In this document: positions 45,316 to 57,249 of the stretch, piece by piece
How positions within the stretch are numbered: the first letter of the stretch is position 1
Layout of the letters: each line of letters begins with the position of its first letter
From: Betaproteobacteria bacterium
GTDB lineage: Bacteria > Pseudomonadota > Gammaproteobacteria > Burkholderiales > Usitatibacteraceae
DNA length: 64,000 bases
Direction of reading: 5' to 3'
NCBI GenBank assembly: GCA_016720855.1
Contig: JADKJU010000002.1
Coordinates: forward strand, 930,001-994,000
The notes under the pieces: model-generated
What the model was told of the DNA's origin: nothing
Seen by the model: the letters and a program-made list of their open reading frames with translations, nothing else
Databases searched by the model: none
Position numbers and translations under genes: made by a program

Positions 45316-45344
45316 CCCCATTCACGAGTTGAGGAATCCATAGC

Positions 45345-45737
45345 ATGGCAAAACCTGCCGCCACGAGAGTCCGAAAGAAGGTCAAGAAGAATGTGTCCGA
45401 GGGAATCGCGCACATTCACGCCTCCTTCAACAACACGATCGTGACCATTACCGACCGCCAGGGCAATGCCCTGTCGTGGGCGACATCCGGCGGCGCGGGC
45501 TTCAAGGGCTCGCGCAAGTCCACGCCATTCGCGGCGCAGGTCGCCGCAGAGGCTGCCGGACGAGCCGCGCAGGAATGCGGCGTGAAGAACCTTGAAGTGC
45601 GCATCAAGGGTCCCGGCCCCGGCCGCGAGTCCGCGGTGCGGGCCCTCAACGCCCTCGGGCTCAAGATCCTTTCGATCGCCGACGTGACGCCGGTGCCGCA
45701 CAACGGCTGCCGTCCGCCGAAGCGCCGCCGGATGTAA
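45345..45737 (+). CDS. rpsK: 30S ribosomal protein S11
   Basis: S11 lies on the 30S platform. The 130-residue protein has NVSEGIAHIHASFNNTIVTI, the GAGFKGSRKSTPFAAQ segment and the C-terminal DVTPVPHNGCRPPKRRRM. It follows rpsM by 29 bases. Confidence 0.97.
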   Translation: MAKPAATRVRKKVKKNVSEGIAHIHASFNNTIVTITDRQGNALSWATSGGAGFKGSRKSTPFAAQVAAEAAGRAAQECGVKNLEVRIKGPGPGRESAVRALNALGLKILSIADVTPVPHNGCRPPKRRRM

Positions 45738-45774
45738 CCCGGCCGGCCAGACGAAAAGAACACAGGAGAACACC

Positions 45775-46395
45775 GTGGCACGCTATCTCGGCCCCAGTTG
45801 CAAGCTCGCCCGTCGCGAGGGCACCGACCTGTTCCTGAAGAGCGCCCGCCGTGGGCTGGACACCAAGTGCAAGCTTGATGTGCGTCCCGGCCAGCACGGC
45901 GCGAAGATGACCCGCGTGTCGGAATACGGACACCAGCTTCGCGAGAAGCAGAAGATCCGCCGCATGTACGGCGTGCTCGAGCGCCAGTTCCGCAATTACT
46001 TCGAGAAGGCCGCGCAGAAGAAGGGCCCGACCGGCGAAACCCTGCTCCAGCTGCTCGAGAGCCGGCTGGACAACGTGGTGTACCGCATGGGGTTCGCCTC
46101 CACGCGCGCCGAGGCCCGCCAGCTCGTATCGCACAAGGCGATCGAGGTGAACGGCAGGCCCGTCAACATCCCCTCCTACCTGCTGCGCGCGGCCGACACC
46201 ATCACCGTGCGCGAGAAGTCGCGGGCGCAGCTGCGCATCAAGAGCTCGCTCGAACTGGCCGAGCAGAACGGCTTCCCGAGCTGGGTCGACGTGGAACCGA
46301 AGAATTTCAAGGGTGTGTTCAAGAGCGTGCCCGACCGTTCGGAGATCGCCTCCGACGTGAACGAACAGCTGGTGGTCGAGCTCTACTCCAAGTAA
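45775..46395 (+). CDS. rpsD: 30S ribosomal protein S4
   Basis: S4 starts 30S assembly and, in E. coli, represses the alpha operon by binding a pseudoknot upstream of rpsM. The 206-residue protein has ARYLGPSCKLARREGTDLFL, the S4 RNA-binding domain with LDNVVYRMGFASTRAEARQL and VNGRPVNIPSYLLRAAD. The start is GTG at 45775 after an AGGAGAACACC ribosome site. Confidence 0.97.
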   Translation: MARYLGPSCKLARREGTDLFLKSARRGLDTKCKLDVRPGQHGAKMTRVSEYGHQLREKQKIRRMYGVLERQFRNYFEKAAQKKGPTGETLLQLLESRLDNVVYRMGFASTRAEARQLVSHKAIEVNGRPVNIPSYLLRAADTITVREKSRAQLRIKSSLELAEQNGFPSWVDVEPKNFKGVFKSVPDRSEIASDVNEQLVVELYSK

Positions 46396-46459
46396 GCGCT
46401 GCTCAAGCGGCACGGACGCAAGCTCGCTCCCTCAACCGACACTGGCAGAGGTTCCACGC

Positions 46460-47437
46460 ATGCAAAGCAACGCCACGAATTTCCTGAAGCCCCGCATCAT
46501 CGACGTGCAGAACCTTTCCCCCACGCACGCCAAGGTGGTGATGGAACCGTTCGAACGCGGCTACGGGCACACACTCGGCAACGCGCTTCGCCGCATCCTC
46601 CTGTCTTCCATGCCCGGCTACGCGGCGACGGAAGTGAAGATCGCGGGCGTCCTGCACGAATACTCGACCATCGAAGGCGTGCAGGAGGACGTGGTCGACG
46701 TGCTCCTGAACCTCAAGGGCATCGTGATGAAGCTGCACGGCCGCGGCGAGGTGGGGCTCAAGCTCAAGAAGGACAAGCCCGGCCCGGTGACGGCGGCGGA
46801 CATCGAGCAGACCCATGACATCGAGATCATCAACCCCGATCACGTGATCGCGCATATCACGCAGGGCGGCAAGCTCGAGATGACGGTCAAGGTGGAAAGA
46901 GGCAGGGGCTACGTGCCGGCCACTTCCCGGCGCTCGGAGGATACGCGCGCGATCGGCGCAATTCTTCTCGACGCCTCGTTCAGCCCGATCCGCCGCGTGA
47001 GCTACCAGGTCGAGAGCGCCCGGGTCGAGCAGCGCACCGACCTGGATCGTCTCGTGATCGACATCGAGACCAACGGCGTCATCGAGCCGGAGGAAGCGGT
47101 CCGCTACGCTGCGAGTGTTCTCGTGGACCAGCTCTCCGTCTTCGCCTCGCTCCAGTCCACCAGCGAGGAGCGCATCGAAAGCGCGCAGCCGCAGGTCGAC
47201 CCGATCCTGCTCCAGCCCGTCGATGACCTCGAACTCACCGTGCGTTCGGCCAATTGCCTCAAGGCCGAGAACATCTACTACATCGGCGACCTGATCCAAC
47301 GTACCGAGAACGAGCTCCTGAAGACGCCGAACCTCGGCCGCAAGTCGCTCAACGAGATCAAGGAAGTCCTGGCCTCCAAGGGCCTGACCCTCGGCATGAA
47401 GCTCGAGAACTGGCCGGTGGCGGGTCTCACCAAGTAG
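46460..47437 (+). CDS. rpoA: RNA polymerase alpha subunit
   Basis: RpoA dimerises to start assembly of RNA polymerase and its C-terminal domain binds UP elements and activators. The 325-residue protein has EPFERGYGHTLGNALRRILL near the start, the alpha-NTD to about residue 235, a linker, and the alpha-CTD (ANCLKAENIYYIGDLIQRTE, then NLGRKSLNEIKE) to the end. Its length matches the betaproteobacterial norm. Confidence 0.98.
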   Translation: MQSNATNFLKPRIIDVQNLSPTHAKVVMEPFERGYGHTLGNALRRILLSSMPGYAATEVKIAGVLHEYSTIEGVQEDVVDVLLNLKGIVMKLHGRGEVGLKLKKDKPGPVTAADIEQTHDIEIINPDHVIAHITQGGKLEMTVKVERGRGYVPATSRRSEDTRAIGAILLDASFSPIRRVSYQVESARVEQRTDLDRLVIDIETNGVIEPEEAVRYAASVLVDQLSVFASLQSTSEERIESAQPQVDPILLQPVDDLELTVRSANCLKAENIYYIGDLIQRTENELLKTPNLGRKSLNEIKEVLASKGLTLGMKLENWPVAGLTK

Positions 47438-47454
47438 GGCCAGGCGAACACCAG

Positions 47455-47473
47455 CCCCGGCAATCCGGGGTTT
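47455..47473 (+). other. Short hairpin in the rpoA-rplQ gap
   Basis: CCCCGG at 47455-47460 pairs with CCGGGG at 47465-47470 across a CAAT loop, followed by TTT. It may reduce or process the transcript before rplQ; the short stem and T-run make strong termination unlikely. Confidence 0.3.
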
Positions 47474-47530
47474 CCGAACACATAACGATAACAAGGCCGC
47501 ACAGGCCAAGAGTGCCGAAAGGAAATCGAC

Positions 47531-47929
47531 ATGCGTCACCGTCACGGACTTCGCAAGCTGAACCGCACCAGCAGCCATCGTCTCGCGATGCTGCGCAACA
47601 TGACCGTCTCGCTGCTCAAGCACGAGGCGATCCGCACGACGCTTCCGAAGGCGAAGGAACTGCGCCGCGTGGCCGAGCCCATCATCACGCTCGGCAAGAA
47701 CCCGACGCTCGCCAACAAGCGCCTCGCCTTCAACCGCCTGCGCGACCGCGACATGGTCGTGAAGCTCTTCGCCGAGCTGGGCCCGCGCTACAAGAGCCGC
47801 AACGGCGGTTACCTGCGCATCCTCAAGTGGGGCTTCCGCGTGGGCGACAACGCGCCGATGGCGCTGGTCGAGCTGATGGACCGCCCGGAGCCCAAGGAAG
47901 AGTCCGGCAAGGGTGAAAAAGCGGCCTGA
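47531..47929 (+). CDS. rplQ: 50S ribosomal protein L17
   Basis: L17 lies near the base of the tunnel exit. The 132-residue protein begins MRHRHGLRKLNRTSSHRLAM, with LRNMTVSLLKHEAIRTTLPK and GPRYKSRNGGYLRILK. The C-terminus carries a short acidic and basic tail. It ends the alpha operon; a strong terminator follows 24 bases later. Confidence 0.97.
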   Translation: MRHRHGLRKLNRTSSHRLAMLRNMTVSLLKHEAIRTTLPKAKELRRVAEPIITLGKNPTLANKRLAFNRLRDRDMVVKLFAELGPRYKSRNGGYLRILKWGFRVGDNAPMALVELMDRPEPKEESGKGEKAA

Positions 47930-47952
47930 GCACCACCGCTGCTGCCGCAAGG

Positions 47953-47979
47953 AAAAGCCGACCCTCGCGTCGGCTTTTT
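47953..47979 (+). terminator. Rho-independent terminator of the ribosomal protein operons
   Basis: AAAAGCCGAC at 47953-47962 pairs with GTCGGCTTTT at 47969-47978, followed by T. The stem has an A-run on its left and a T-run on its right, so it can act in both directions and may also end the minus-strand glycerate kinase transcript. Confidence 0.85.
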
Positions 47980-47992
47980 CATGGCAGGACGA

Positions 47993-49263
47993 TCATTGGA
48001 CGAGGATGATCCGGTAATCGTTCACGTTGGTGCGCGTCGGCCCGGTCACCACCAGGTCGCCCAGCGCGCCGAAGAAGCCGAAACCGTCGTTGTTCGCGAG
48101 CATTCGCCTCGCGTCCAGCCCGAGCGCCGCCGCGCGCTCCAGCGAATCGGGCGCCGCGATCGCCCCGGCATTCGCCTCCGCGCCGTCGATGCCGTCCGTG
48201 TCCGCGGCAAGCGCCCAGATGCGCTCCAGGCCGCCGAGCTCGATGGCGAGCGAGAGCAGGAATTCGCTGCACCGGCCGCCTTTTCCGTTCCCGCGCAGCG
48301 TGACGGTCGTTTCACCGCCTGAAATGACGGCCACCGGTGGCTTGAACGGCTGCCCGTGCAGGCGCAACTGGCGTGCGATCGCGGCGTGCACCTTCGCGAC
48401 TTCCCTCGACTCGCCCGTCACCGAGTCGCCCAGGACCATCGGCGTCACGCCCCGCTGCTGCACGAAGGCTGCCGCAGCCATGAGGCTTGCATGCGCCGTG
48501 GCGATGACGCGGACCTCCACGCGGTCGAACCCCGGGTCGCCGGGCTTGGGCGTCTCCGGGATCTCCCCGGCCGCGCCCCGGGCCAGCCGCGACGCGATCG
48601 AGGCGGGCGCCGTCACGCCGAAGCGCGAAAGGATGTCGATTGCGTCGCGGTACGTAGTCGGGTCTGGCGAGCAGGGCCCGGAGGCGATGTGGGTGGGCTC
48701 GTCGCCCGTCACGTCGGAAATCACCAGCGCGAGCACGCGCGCACGTGTTGCAAGGGCGAGGCGCCCGCCCTGGATGACGGAAAGGTGCTTGCGGATGACG
48801 TTCATGTCCTGGATGGGCGCACCGCTTGCGAGCAGGTCGCGCGTGACCGCCTTCAGGTCGGCCATCGCGACGCCATCGACGGGAAGCGATAGAAGGCTGG
48901 AACCGCCGCCCGACACGAGAACGAGCAGGAGATCGCCCTCGCCGAGCGCGGAGGCGAGCGAGAGTATCTGCCTTGCCGCCGCCTCGCCGGCTTCGTCTGG
49001 CACCGGATGTCCCGCCTCGATCACCTTGATCCGCTGCGTGGGCAACCCGTGGCCGTAGCGGGTGATGACCCGTCCCTCGAGAGGCGCGTCGGAGGGCCAG
49101 TGCCGCTCGACTGCCACGGCCATCGAGGCGGCTGCCTTGCCCGCACCCACCACGACCGTCCTTCCCTTCGGCGGCGCCGGGAGGTGAGCCGGCACGATCT
49201 GCAGCGGATCGGCCGCGGCGAGCGCTGCCCTGAAGCTGCCCTCGAGAAGTTCCCGCGGGTCCA

Positions 49264-49264
<1 letters not shown>
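47993..49264 (-). CDS. Glycerate 2-kinase, MOFRL family
   Basis: This enzyme family phosphorylates D-glycerate at position 2 in glyoxylate, tartrate or serine use. The 423-residue protein has the N-terminal DUF4147 domain (VVVGAGKAAASMAVAVE, then VLVSGGGSSLLSLP) and the C-terminal MOFRL domain (ISGGETTVTLRGNGKGGRCS, with ALAADTDGIDG). GckA or TtuD would be the usual names. Its ATG overlaps the uvrA stop, so the two are on one transcript, with no evident functional link. Confidence 0.93.
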
Positions 49265-52107
<2,843 letters not shown>

Positions 52108-52225
52108 GCCCTGGATGGGAATCGAGGTCCTGTCGTGGCTTCTGGCGCCCCCACGGCGCCGAGGCGGACCGTGGAGGCAATCTGCTAATATACCTGAGCG
52201 TCCTACCCCGTTCGAACCCCCCCAG
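52108..52225. promoter_or_regulatory. Divergent promoter region between uvrA and the MFS gene
   Basis: The 118-base gap contains TAATAT at 52186-52191 on the plus strand, and the overlapping complement TATATT on the minus strand, either of which could serve as a -10. CTGCTAATATACCTGAG resembles a LexA box (CTG-N10-CAG) only in its left half and in its A/T centre. SOS control of uvrA is usual in proteobacteria but is not proved here. Confidence 0.4.
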
Positions 52226-53449
52226 ATGGCCCCATCTCCGGCCCGCATGAGCGCCGCGGAGCTCCGGGCGAGCCTTTCTCTCGCCTCGATCTTCGGGCTG
52301 CGCCTTTTCGGGATGTTCATCATCCTGCCTGTCTTCGCCCTCTACGCAGAGCGGCTGCCGGGCTGGAACCTCACGCTCGTGGGCATTGCCCTGGGCGCGT
52401 ACGGGCTCACCCAGGCATTCCTGCAGGTCCCGTTCGGGTGGGCGTCGGACCGCCTCGGCCGCAAGCCCGTGATGGTGGCGGGACTCGCGATCTTCGCGCT
52501 CGGCAGCGCCACCTGCGCCTTTGCGGAAGCGCCGTGGGCGGTCATCCTCGGCCGGACGATCCAGGGCGCCGGGGCAATCTCGGGCGTCGCCCTGGCGATG
52601 GCGGCCGACTTCACACGACCCAGCCAGCGCACCAAGGCGATGGCGATCATCGGCTCCACGATCGGCCTTTCCTTTGCCGTTTCGTTTGCGCTGGCGCCGT
52701 ACCTGCAGAAGGCGATCGGTGTTCCCGGGATCTTCGCGATGACCGGGTTCCTTGCGCTGGCCGCGATCGCGATCGTGGCATGGGTGGTGCCGGAGCAGCC
52801 GCCACGGCGCGATGGCGGCGACCGGGTTCCGTTTTCCGTCGTGCTGCGCGACCCCGAGCTCCTGCGGCTCAACGTCGGCATCTTCGGCCTGCACGCCATC
52901 CTGATGGCGCTCTTCGTCGTCGTGCCGTTCGCCCTCGTGCATTCGGGATTGCCGTCCGGATCCCACTCGGTCATCTACGTGGGCGCCGTCGGAACGGGCT
53001 TCCTGCTGATGCTCCCCTTCGTCGCGATCCGGAAGGTCGCCCGCCACGAGCGGGCAGTGTTTCTCGGCGCGATCGCCGTCCTCTTCGTTGGCATTGGCGT
53101 CCTGGCCTCGGGCCTGGATCGCCTCGCGTCGATCACCGCCGGACTTGTCATCTTTTTCGCTGCCTTCAACGTTCTAGAGGCAAAGCTTCCCGCGCTCGTG
53201 TCGAAGGCGGCGCCGCCCGCAGCCAAGGGCGCGGCATCGGGCCTTTACTCGAGCGTCCAGTTCTTCGGCACCTTCGTCGGCGGCGCGGCGGGCGGTGCCA
53301 TCGCGCAGCATTTCGGCCCGGTGGCCGTCCTCTCGTCCTGCCTGGCGATCACCGCTTTCTGGTTCGCTGCCGCCTGGCCGATGGGAGACCCTGCAACCCG
53401 CGAACCCGAACCGCAAGAGCCCCACGAACCGCAAGCCTCCAACCCCTGA
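52226..53449 (+). CDS. MFS transporter (drug:H+ antiporter-like)
   Basis: This 407-residue integral membrane protein has about 12 helices. The MFS signature between helices 2 and 3 reads GWASDRLGRKPVMVAG, and helices 4-5 carry GRTIQGAGAISGVALAMAAD. Such sequences are typical of the 12-helix multidrug family, but the substrate is unknown. An in-frame ATG at 52247 is an alternative start. The hydrophilic end (PATREPEPQEPHEPQASNP) is Pro/Glu rich. It separates uvrA from ssb, which in E. coli lie side by side. Confidence 0.88.
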   Translation: MAPSPARMSAAELRASLSLASIFGLRLFGMFIILPVFALYAERLPGWNLTLVGIALGAYGLTQAFLQVPFGWASDRLGRKPVMVAGLAIFALGSATCAFAEAPWAVILGRTIQGAGAISGVALAMAADFTRPSQRTKAMAIIGSTIGLSFAVSFALAPYLQKAIGVPGIFAMTGFLALAAIAIVAWVVPEQPPRRDGGDRVPFSVVLRDPELLRLNVGIFGLHAILMALFVVVPFALVHSGLPSGSHSVIYVGAVGTGFLLMLPFVAIRKVARHERAVFLGAIAVLFVGIGVLASGLDRLASITAGLVIFFAAFNVLEAKLPALVSKAAPPAAKGAASGLYSSVQFFGTFVGGAAGGAIAQHFGPVAVLSSCLAITAFWFAAAWPMGDPATREPEPQEPHEPQASNP

Positions 53450-53464
53450 CCCCGGGAGAAAACC

Positions 53465-53932
53465 ATGGCATCCGTCAACAAAGTGATCCTCATCGGCAAC
53501 CTCGGACGCGACCCCGAGACGCGCTACATGCCCGACGGCGGCGCCGTCACCAACGTGTCCATCGCCACCACCGAGTCGTGGAAGGACAAGAACGGCGAGA
53601 AGCAGGAGAAGACGGAATGGCACCGCGTGGCCTTCTTCGGCAAGCTCGCGGAAATCGCGGGCGAGTACCTGAAGAAGGGCAGCCAGATCTATGTCGAGGG
53701 GCGCCTGCAGACTCGCAAGTGGCAGGACAAGGACGGCCAGGACAAGTACTCGACGGAAATCGTCGCCGATCGCATGCAGATGCTGGGTTCACGGCAGGGC
53801 ATGGGCGGCGGTGACCGCGAGCGGGATGCGGGCGGCGAACGGGAAGGGGCGGCCAAGCCCGCGGGCAAGCCGGCCGCAGGCAAGCCGGCCGGCACCAAGT
53901 TCGACGATTTCGAGGACGACATCCCGTTCTGA
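53465..53932 (+). CDS. ssb: Single-stranded DNA-binding protein
   Basis: SSB covers single-stranded DNA and recruits repair and replication proteins through its tail. The 155-residue protein has the OB fold at residues 1-110 (ASVNKVILIGNLGRDPETRY, then WHRVAFFGKLAEIAGEYL), a Gly/Ala/Pro-rich linker and the conserved acidic tip DDFEDDIPF. GGGAGAAAACC precedes the ATG as a ribosome site. Confidence 0.97.
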   Translation: MASVNKVILIGNLGRDPETRYMPDGGAVTNVSIATTESWKDKNGEKQEKTEWHRVAFFGKLAEIAGEYLKKGSQIYVEGRLQTRKWQDKDGQDKYSTEIVADRMQMLGSRQGMGGGDRERDAGGEREGAAKPAGKPAAGKPAGTKFDDFEDDIPF

Positions 53933-53998
53933 CCGCCGGCTCGCTGCTCGACCACGTTTTCCTGCCGGCTCTTTCCTCGACGGCGCGGGGAGCGCCGG

Positions 53999-54004
53999 TA
54001 GAAT
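53999..54004 (+). promoter_or_regulatory. Possible -10 element of the htpX promoter
   Basis: TAGAAT at 53999-54004 lies 34 bases before the htpX ATG in the 105-base ssb-htpX gap. A weak CTCGAC lies 17 bases upstream. No CCCCAT-type heat-shock -10 is seen. Confidence 0.35.
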
Positions 54005-54037
54005 GATCCCTCCATCGCGTATGCACCGGGTGCCACC

Positions 54038-54907
54038 ATGAAGCGCATCGTTCTCTTCCTCGTCACGAACCTGTCCGTGATGCTGGTGCTTTCCATCACG
54101 CTCAACGTGCTGGGCGTGAACCGTTTCATGACGGCGCAGGGGCTCAATGTGGGCATGCTGGTGGTCTTCTCGGCGGTAGTGGGCTTCACGGGGTCATTCG
54201 TCTCGCTACTCCTGTCCAAGACCATGGCCAAGTGGTCCACGGGCGCGCAGGTGATCGACACCCCGCAGGGCGCGGATGAGCAGTGGCTCGTGAACACCGT
54301 GCGCCGCCTGGCTGAGAAGGCCGGCATCGGCATGCCCGAGGTCGCGGTGTACGAGGGCGAGCCGAACGCGTTCGCCACCGGCGCCTTCCGCGATTCCTCG
54401 CTGGTCGCGGTGTCCACCGGGCTCCTGCACTCCATGACGAAGGATGAGGTGGAGGCCGTCCTCGCGCACGAGGTGGCGCACGTGGCCAATGGGGACATGG
54501 TGACGCTCACGCTGATCCAGGGCGTCGTGAACACCTTCGTGGTGTTCTTTGCCCGCATCGTCGGCTACGTGGTCGACAAGACCGTGTTCAGGACCGAGCG
54601 CGGCACCGGGCCAGGCTATTACATCACCGTCATCGTCTGCGAGATCGTGTTCGGCATCCTCGCCTCCATCATCGTGGCCTGGTTCTCGCGCCAGCGCGAA
54701 TTCCGGGCCGATGCGGGCGCAGCCAGCTTCCTTGGAACGCCGCGGCCCATGGTGTCGGCGCTGCGCCGCCTGGGCGGACTCGAGCCCGGCGAGCTCCCGA
54801 AGGCTTTCCAGTCGTCGGGCATTGCCGACAAGCCGGGCTTCATGGCGCTCTTTTCCAGCCATCCGCCCATCAAGGCGCGCATCGCTGCCCTAGAGTCGCG
54901 CGGTTGA
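54038..54907 (+). CDS. htpX: Membrane zinc metalloprotease HtpX
   Basis: HtpX is an inner membrane M48 protease involved in quality control of membrane proteins. The 289-residue protein has two N-terminal helices, the zinc site HEVAHVANGDMV (about residues 143-154), two further helices and FRADAGAASFLG with the third zinc ligand region. Its length is normal. The stop overlaps the TTG start of the next gene. Confidence 0.96.
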   Translation: MKRIVLFLVTNLSVMLVLSITLNVLGVNRFMTAQGLNVGMLVVFSAVVGFTGSFVSLLLSKTMAKWSTGAQVIDTPQGADEQWLVNTVRRLAEKAGIGMPEVAVYEGEPNAFATGAFRDSSLVAVSTGLLHSMTKDEVEAVLAHEVAHVANGDMVTLTLIQGVVNTFVVFFARIVGYVVDKTVFRTERGTGPGYYITVIVCEIVFGILASIIVAWFSRQREFRADAGAASFLGTPRPMVSALRRLGGLEPGELPKAFQSSGIADKPGFMALFSSHPPIKARIAALESRG

Positions 54908-56070
54908 CCGACGACTCTCCGGCCGGAAGGAAGCCCGCCCGGCTCGCCTTCCTCATCGTCCTCACGGTCTTCGCGCACACCGCCTTCAACGGCAGCCGAG
55001 TCACCGTTTCGCTCTATGCGTTGAGCCTGCAGTCGAGCCCGCTGACCGTCGGCACGCTGATCTCGCTCTATTCGCTCCTGCCGATGCTCCTGTCGGTGAG
55101 CGCCGGACGCATGATCGACCGCGTCGGCATGGGCAGACCCGTTCTCTGGTCGTCGGTGGTGCTCGCCGTCGGCGTGGGGCTCCCCGTCCTATCGCCCGGC
55201 CTGCCGACCCTGTACCTTGCCTGCGTCGTGATAGGGCTCGCGTTCATGTTCTTCCACATCGCGGTGCAGAATGCGGTGGGCGCCCTGAGCCGACCGGAAG
55301 ATCGAGCCGTAAACTTCAGCTGGCTGGCCCTGGGGTTTTCCATCTCCGGATTCCTCGGCCCAACCACGGCGGGGCTTGCGATCGACAACGCCGGGTATCG
55401 CGTCACGTTCGCCATCCTTGCCGTGTCGGCCATCGTGCCGGCGCTCGCGCTCGCCGTGAGAAAGCCGAGTCTTCCCCGGGCCCACCCCGGCCCCGCTCCG
55501 GGCGCGCGCCTGAAGGACCTGGTCGGCAGTCGCGAGTTGCGGCGCGTCTTCCTCGTGACCGGGTTTCTCGCGATGGCCTGGGACCTCTTCTTCTTCGTGA
55601 TGCCCATCTACGGAACCTCTATCGGGCTTTCCGCTTCCACGATCGGGGGCATCCTGGGGTCGTTCGCGGCCGCCACGTTCGTCGTGCGGATGGTGCTTCC
55701 GTGGTTCGCGCGGCGACTGCCCCAGTGGCAGCTCGTGAGCGCCACCCTGTTCGTCGCCTGCGTGGCCTACACGCTGTTCCCCCTCGTCCGAACGGTGCCG
55801 CTCATTGCGACCATCGCCTTCCTGCTGGGGCTAGGGCTGGGCGCCTCGCAGCCCAGTCTCATGTCCCTCATCCAGCAATCGACACCGGAGGGGCGGCTGG
55901 GCGAGGCGCTCGGCATGCGAACCACGGTCATGAACGCCAGCCACACGCTTCTGCCACTCTTCTTCGGCGTCATCGGAACGGCGCTCGGCATGGCCTCCGT
56001 TTTCTGGTCCATGGCAGTTTGCCTCGGCACCGCCGGCGTTTATTTTCGCCGACATCGCCCTGGCGGCTGA
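54904..56070 (+). CDS. MFS transporter, unknown substrate
   Basis: This 388-residue protein has about 12 membrane helices. Signatures are SLYSLLPMLLSVSAGRMIDR and GRPVLWSSVVLAVG around the loop 2-3 motif, and GLGLGASQPSLMSLIQQ in the C-terminal half. The TTG start at 54904 lies in the htpX stop and gives a full-length N-terminus; translation is probably coupled. It is not closely similar to the MFS protein at 52226. Substrate unknown. Confidence 0.85.
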   Translation: MTDDSPAGRKPARLAFLIVLTVFAHTAFNGSRVTVSLYALSLQSSPLTVGTLISLYSLLPMLLSVSAGRMIDRVGMGRPVLWSSVVLAVGVGLPVLSPGLPTLYLACVVIGLAFMFFHIAVQNAVGALSRPEDRAVNFSWLALGFSISGFLGPTTAGLAIDNAGYRVTFAILAVSAIVPALALAVRKPSLPRAHPGPAPGARLKDLVGSRELRRVFLVTGFLAMAWDLFFFVMPIYGTSIGLSASTIGGILGSFAAATFVVRMVLPWFARRLPQWQLVSATLFVACVAYTLFPLVRTVPLIATIAFLLGLGLGASQPSLMSLIQQSTPEGRLGEALGMRTTVMNASHTLLPLFFGVIGTALGMASVFWSMAVCLGTAGVYFRRHRPGG

Positions 56071-56110
56071 ACCCCTGGGGCGCCGCCGGGCACGATGCGC
56101 CAAGTGCTTG

Positions 56111-56119
56111 TGTTAAAAT
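56111..56119 (+). promoter_or_regulatory. Extended -10 promoter for the FmdB-aspS cluster
   Basis: TGTTAAAAT at 56111-56119 matches the extended -10 pattern (TG-N-TAAAAT), 28 bases before the next ATG. No strong -35 is seen, as is usual for this promoter type. Confidence 0.5.
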
Positions 56120-56147
56120 GGTTATTTTCTCCGATTCCGAGGCGTTG

Positions 56148-56435
56148 ATGCCCATTTACGAATACCGCTGCTCGAATTGCGGCCACCAGCAGGAGTTCCT
56201 GCAGAAGATGAGCGACGCCCCGTTCACGCGTTGCACCCAGTGCGGCCAGGAAACGTTCGCGAAGATGGTCACCGCAGCCGGCTTTCACCTCAAGGGCAGC
56301 GGCTGGTACGCCACGGACTTCAAGGGGGGAGGAGCGAAGCCTGCCGCGAAATCCGAGGGGGCGTCCGAAGCAAAGGACAGCGCCAAGGGCCCGGCGCCCG
56401 CATCCGGCACGGGCGGATGCCCGGCCTCCTCGTAG
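56148..56435 (+). CDS. FmdB-type zinc ribbon protein
   Basis: The 95-residue protein has a putative regulatory zinc ribbon: CSNCGHQQEF (CxxC) and RCTQCGQETF (CxxC) near residues 8-40, followed by MVTAAGFHLKGSGWYATDF and a low-complexity Ala/Lys/Ser tail ending CPASS. Members of this family are common before DUF502 and aspS in betaproteobacteria; their job is not established. The ATG at 56148 gives the MPIYEYRC start typical of the family. Confidence 0.9.
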   Translation: MPIYEYRCSNCGHQQEFLQKMSDAPFTRCTQCGQETFAKMVTAAGFHLKGSGWYATDFKGGGAKPAAKSEGASEAKDSAKGPAPASGTGGCPASS

Positions 56436-56480
56436 GCCCTACTTGATCCCCTTCGGTCCGGAACGGTGCGCAGGCGAGTG

Positions 56481-57146
56481 ATGGCCACGCTGAGGCGCTA
56501 TCTCGTCGCGGGCCTCCTCGTGTGGATCCCGCTTGCGATCACGTTCTGGGTGCTCTCGCTGCTGGTCGAGCTGATGGACCAGTCGCTGCTGATCGTTCCC
56601 GCCCGCTATCGCAGCGATGCCGTGCTTGGCTTCCACCTGCCCGGGCTCGGCGCCATCCTGACGATCATGATCCTGCTTTCCACCGGCGCGGTGGTGGCCA
56701 ATTTCTTGGGCAAGCGCCTGCTGCTTTTCTGGGAGTCCGTGCTGGGCCGCATCCCGATAGTGCGTTCGATATACGGCGGCGTGAAGCAGATCAGCGACAC
56801 GCTCTTCTCGCCCGACGGCAAGGCCTTCCGCCGCGCGGTACTCGTGCGCTATCCCCACGCGGGCGCATGGACGGTCGCGCTCGTCACGGGTACTCCCGAG
56901 CACGAGGTCACGGACCACCTGGGCCACGACCAGGTGTCGGTCTTCGTGCCCACGACGCCCAACATCACGGCGGGGTTCTTTCTCATCGTGCCGCGATCCG
57001 ACACGCTGGAGTTGCAGATGAGCGTGGACCAGGCGCTCAAGTACATCATTTCCATGGGCGTGGCCGAGCCGCCGCGCCCGGGAGCACGACCCGAGAGTCT
57101 CCACTCCGGGACCGACCCCAATCCGGTGCCGTCGCCGAAAACGTAG
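56481..57146 (+). CDS. DUF502 family membrane protein
   Basis: The 221-residue protein has two membrane segments near the N-terminus (RYLVAGLLVWIPLAITFWVL and LGAILTIMILLSTGAVVANF), then RIPIVRSIYGGVKQISDTL and FVPTTPNITAGFFLIVPR, both marks of DUF502. Its function is unknown; plant relatives are COV-like proteins. I prefer the ATG at 56481 to the GTG at 56466, which only adds five residues. The tail is Pro-rich. Confidence 0.9.
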   Translation: MATLRRYLVAGLLVWIPLAITFWVLSLLVELMDQSLLIVPARYRSDAVLGFHLPGLGAILTIMILLSTGAVVANFLGKRLLLFWESVLGRIPIVRSIYGGVKQISDTLFSPDGKAFRRAVLVRYPHAGAWTVALVTGTPEHEVTDHLGHDQVSVFVPTTPNITAGFFLIVPRSDTLELQMSVDQALKYIISMGVAEPPRPGARPESLHSGTDPNPVPSPKT

Positions 57147-57198
57147 GCGGCGGCGCGAAGGGTCGGGCAGTCACTGCCCACGGCGTGCGAAGCCAGGC

Positions 57199-57249
57199 CT
57201 CCCGCGGTTGCGCGGGAGCGACGAACGAAATCGGCCCCGCGAGCGGGGC
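57199..57249 (+). other. Adjacent hairpins upstream of aspS
   Basis: CTCCCGCG at 57199-57206 pairs with CGCGGGAG at 57211-57218 across GTTG, and GCCCCGC at 57234-57240 pairs with GCGGGGC at 57243-57249. A third, GGGCAGT/ACTGCCC, lies near 57164-57178. They fill most of the 114-base DUF502-aspS gap. The last hairpin ends 11 bases before the aspS ATG and could affect ribosome access. Confidence 0.4.

Noticed and set aside
52183..52199. A LexA box upstream of uvrA.
   Set aside because: Only the CTG half and the A/T centre fit; the right half reads CCTGAG instead of CAG at the proper distance. It is kept as a possible, not called.
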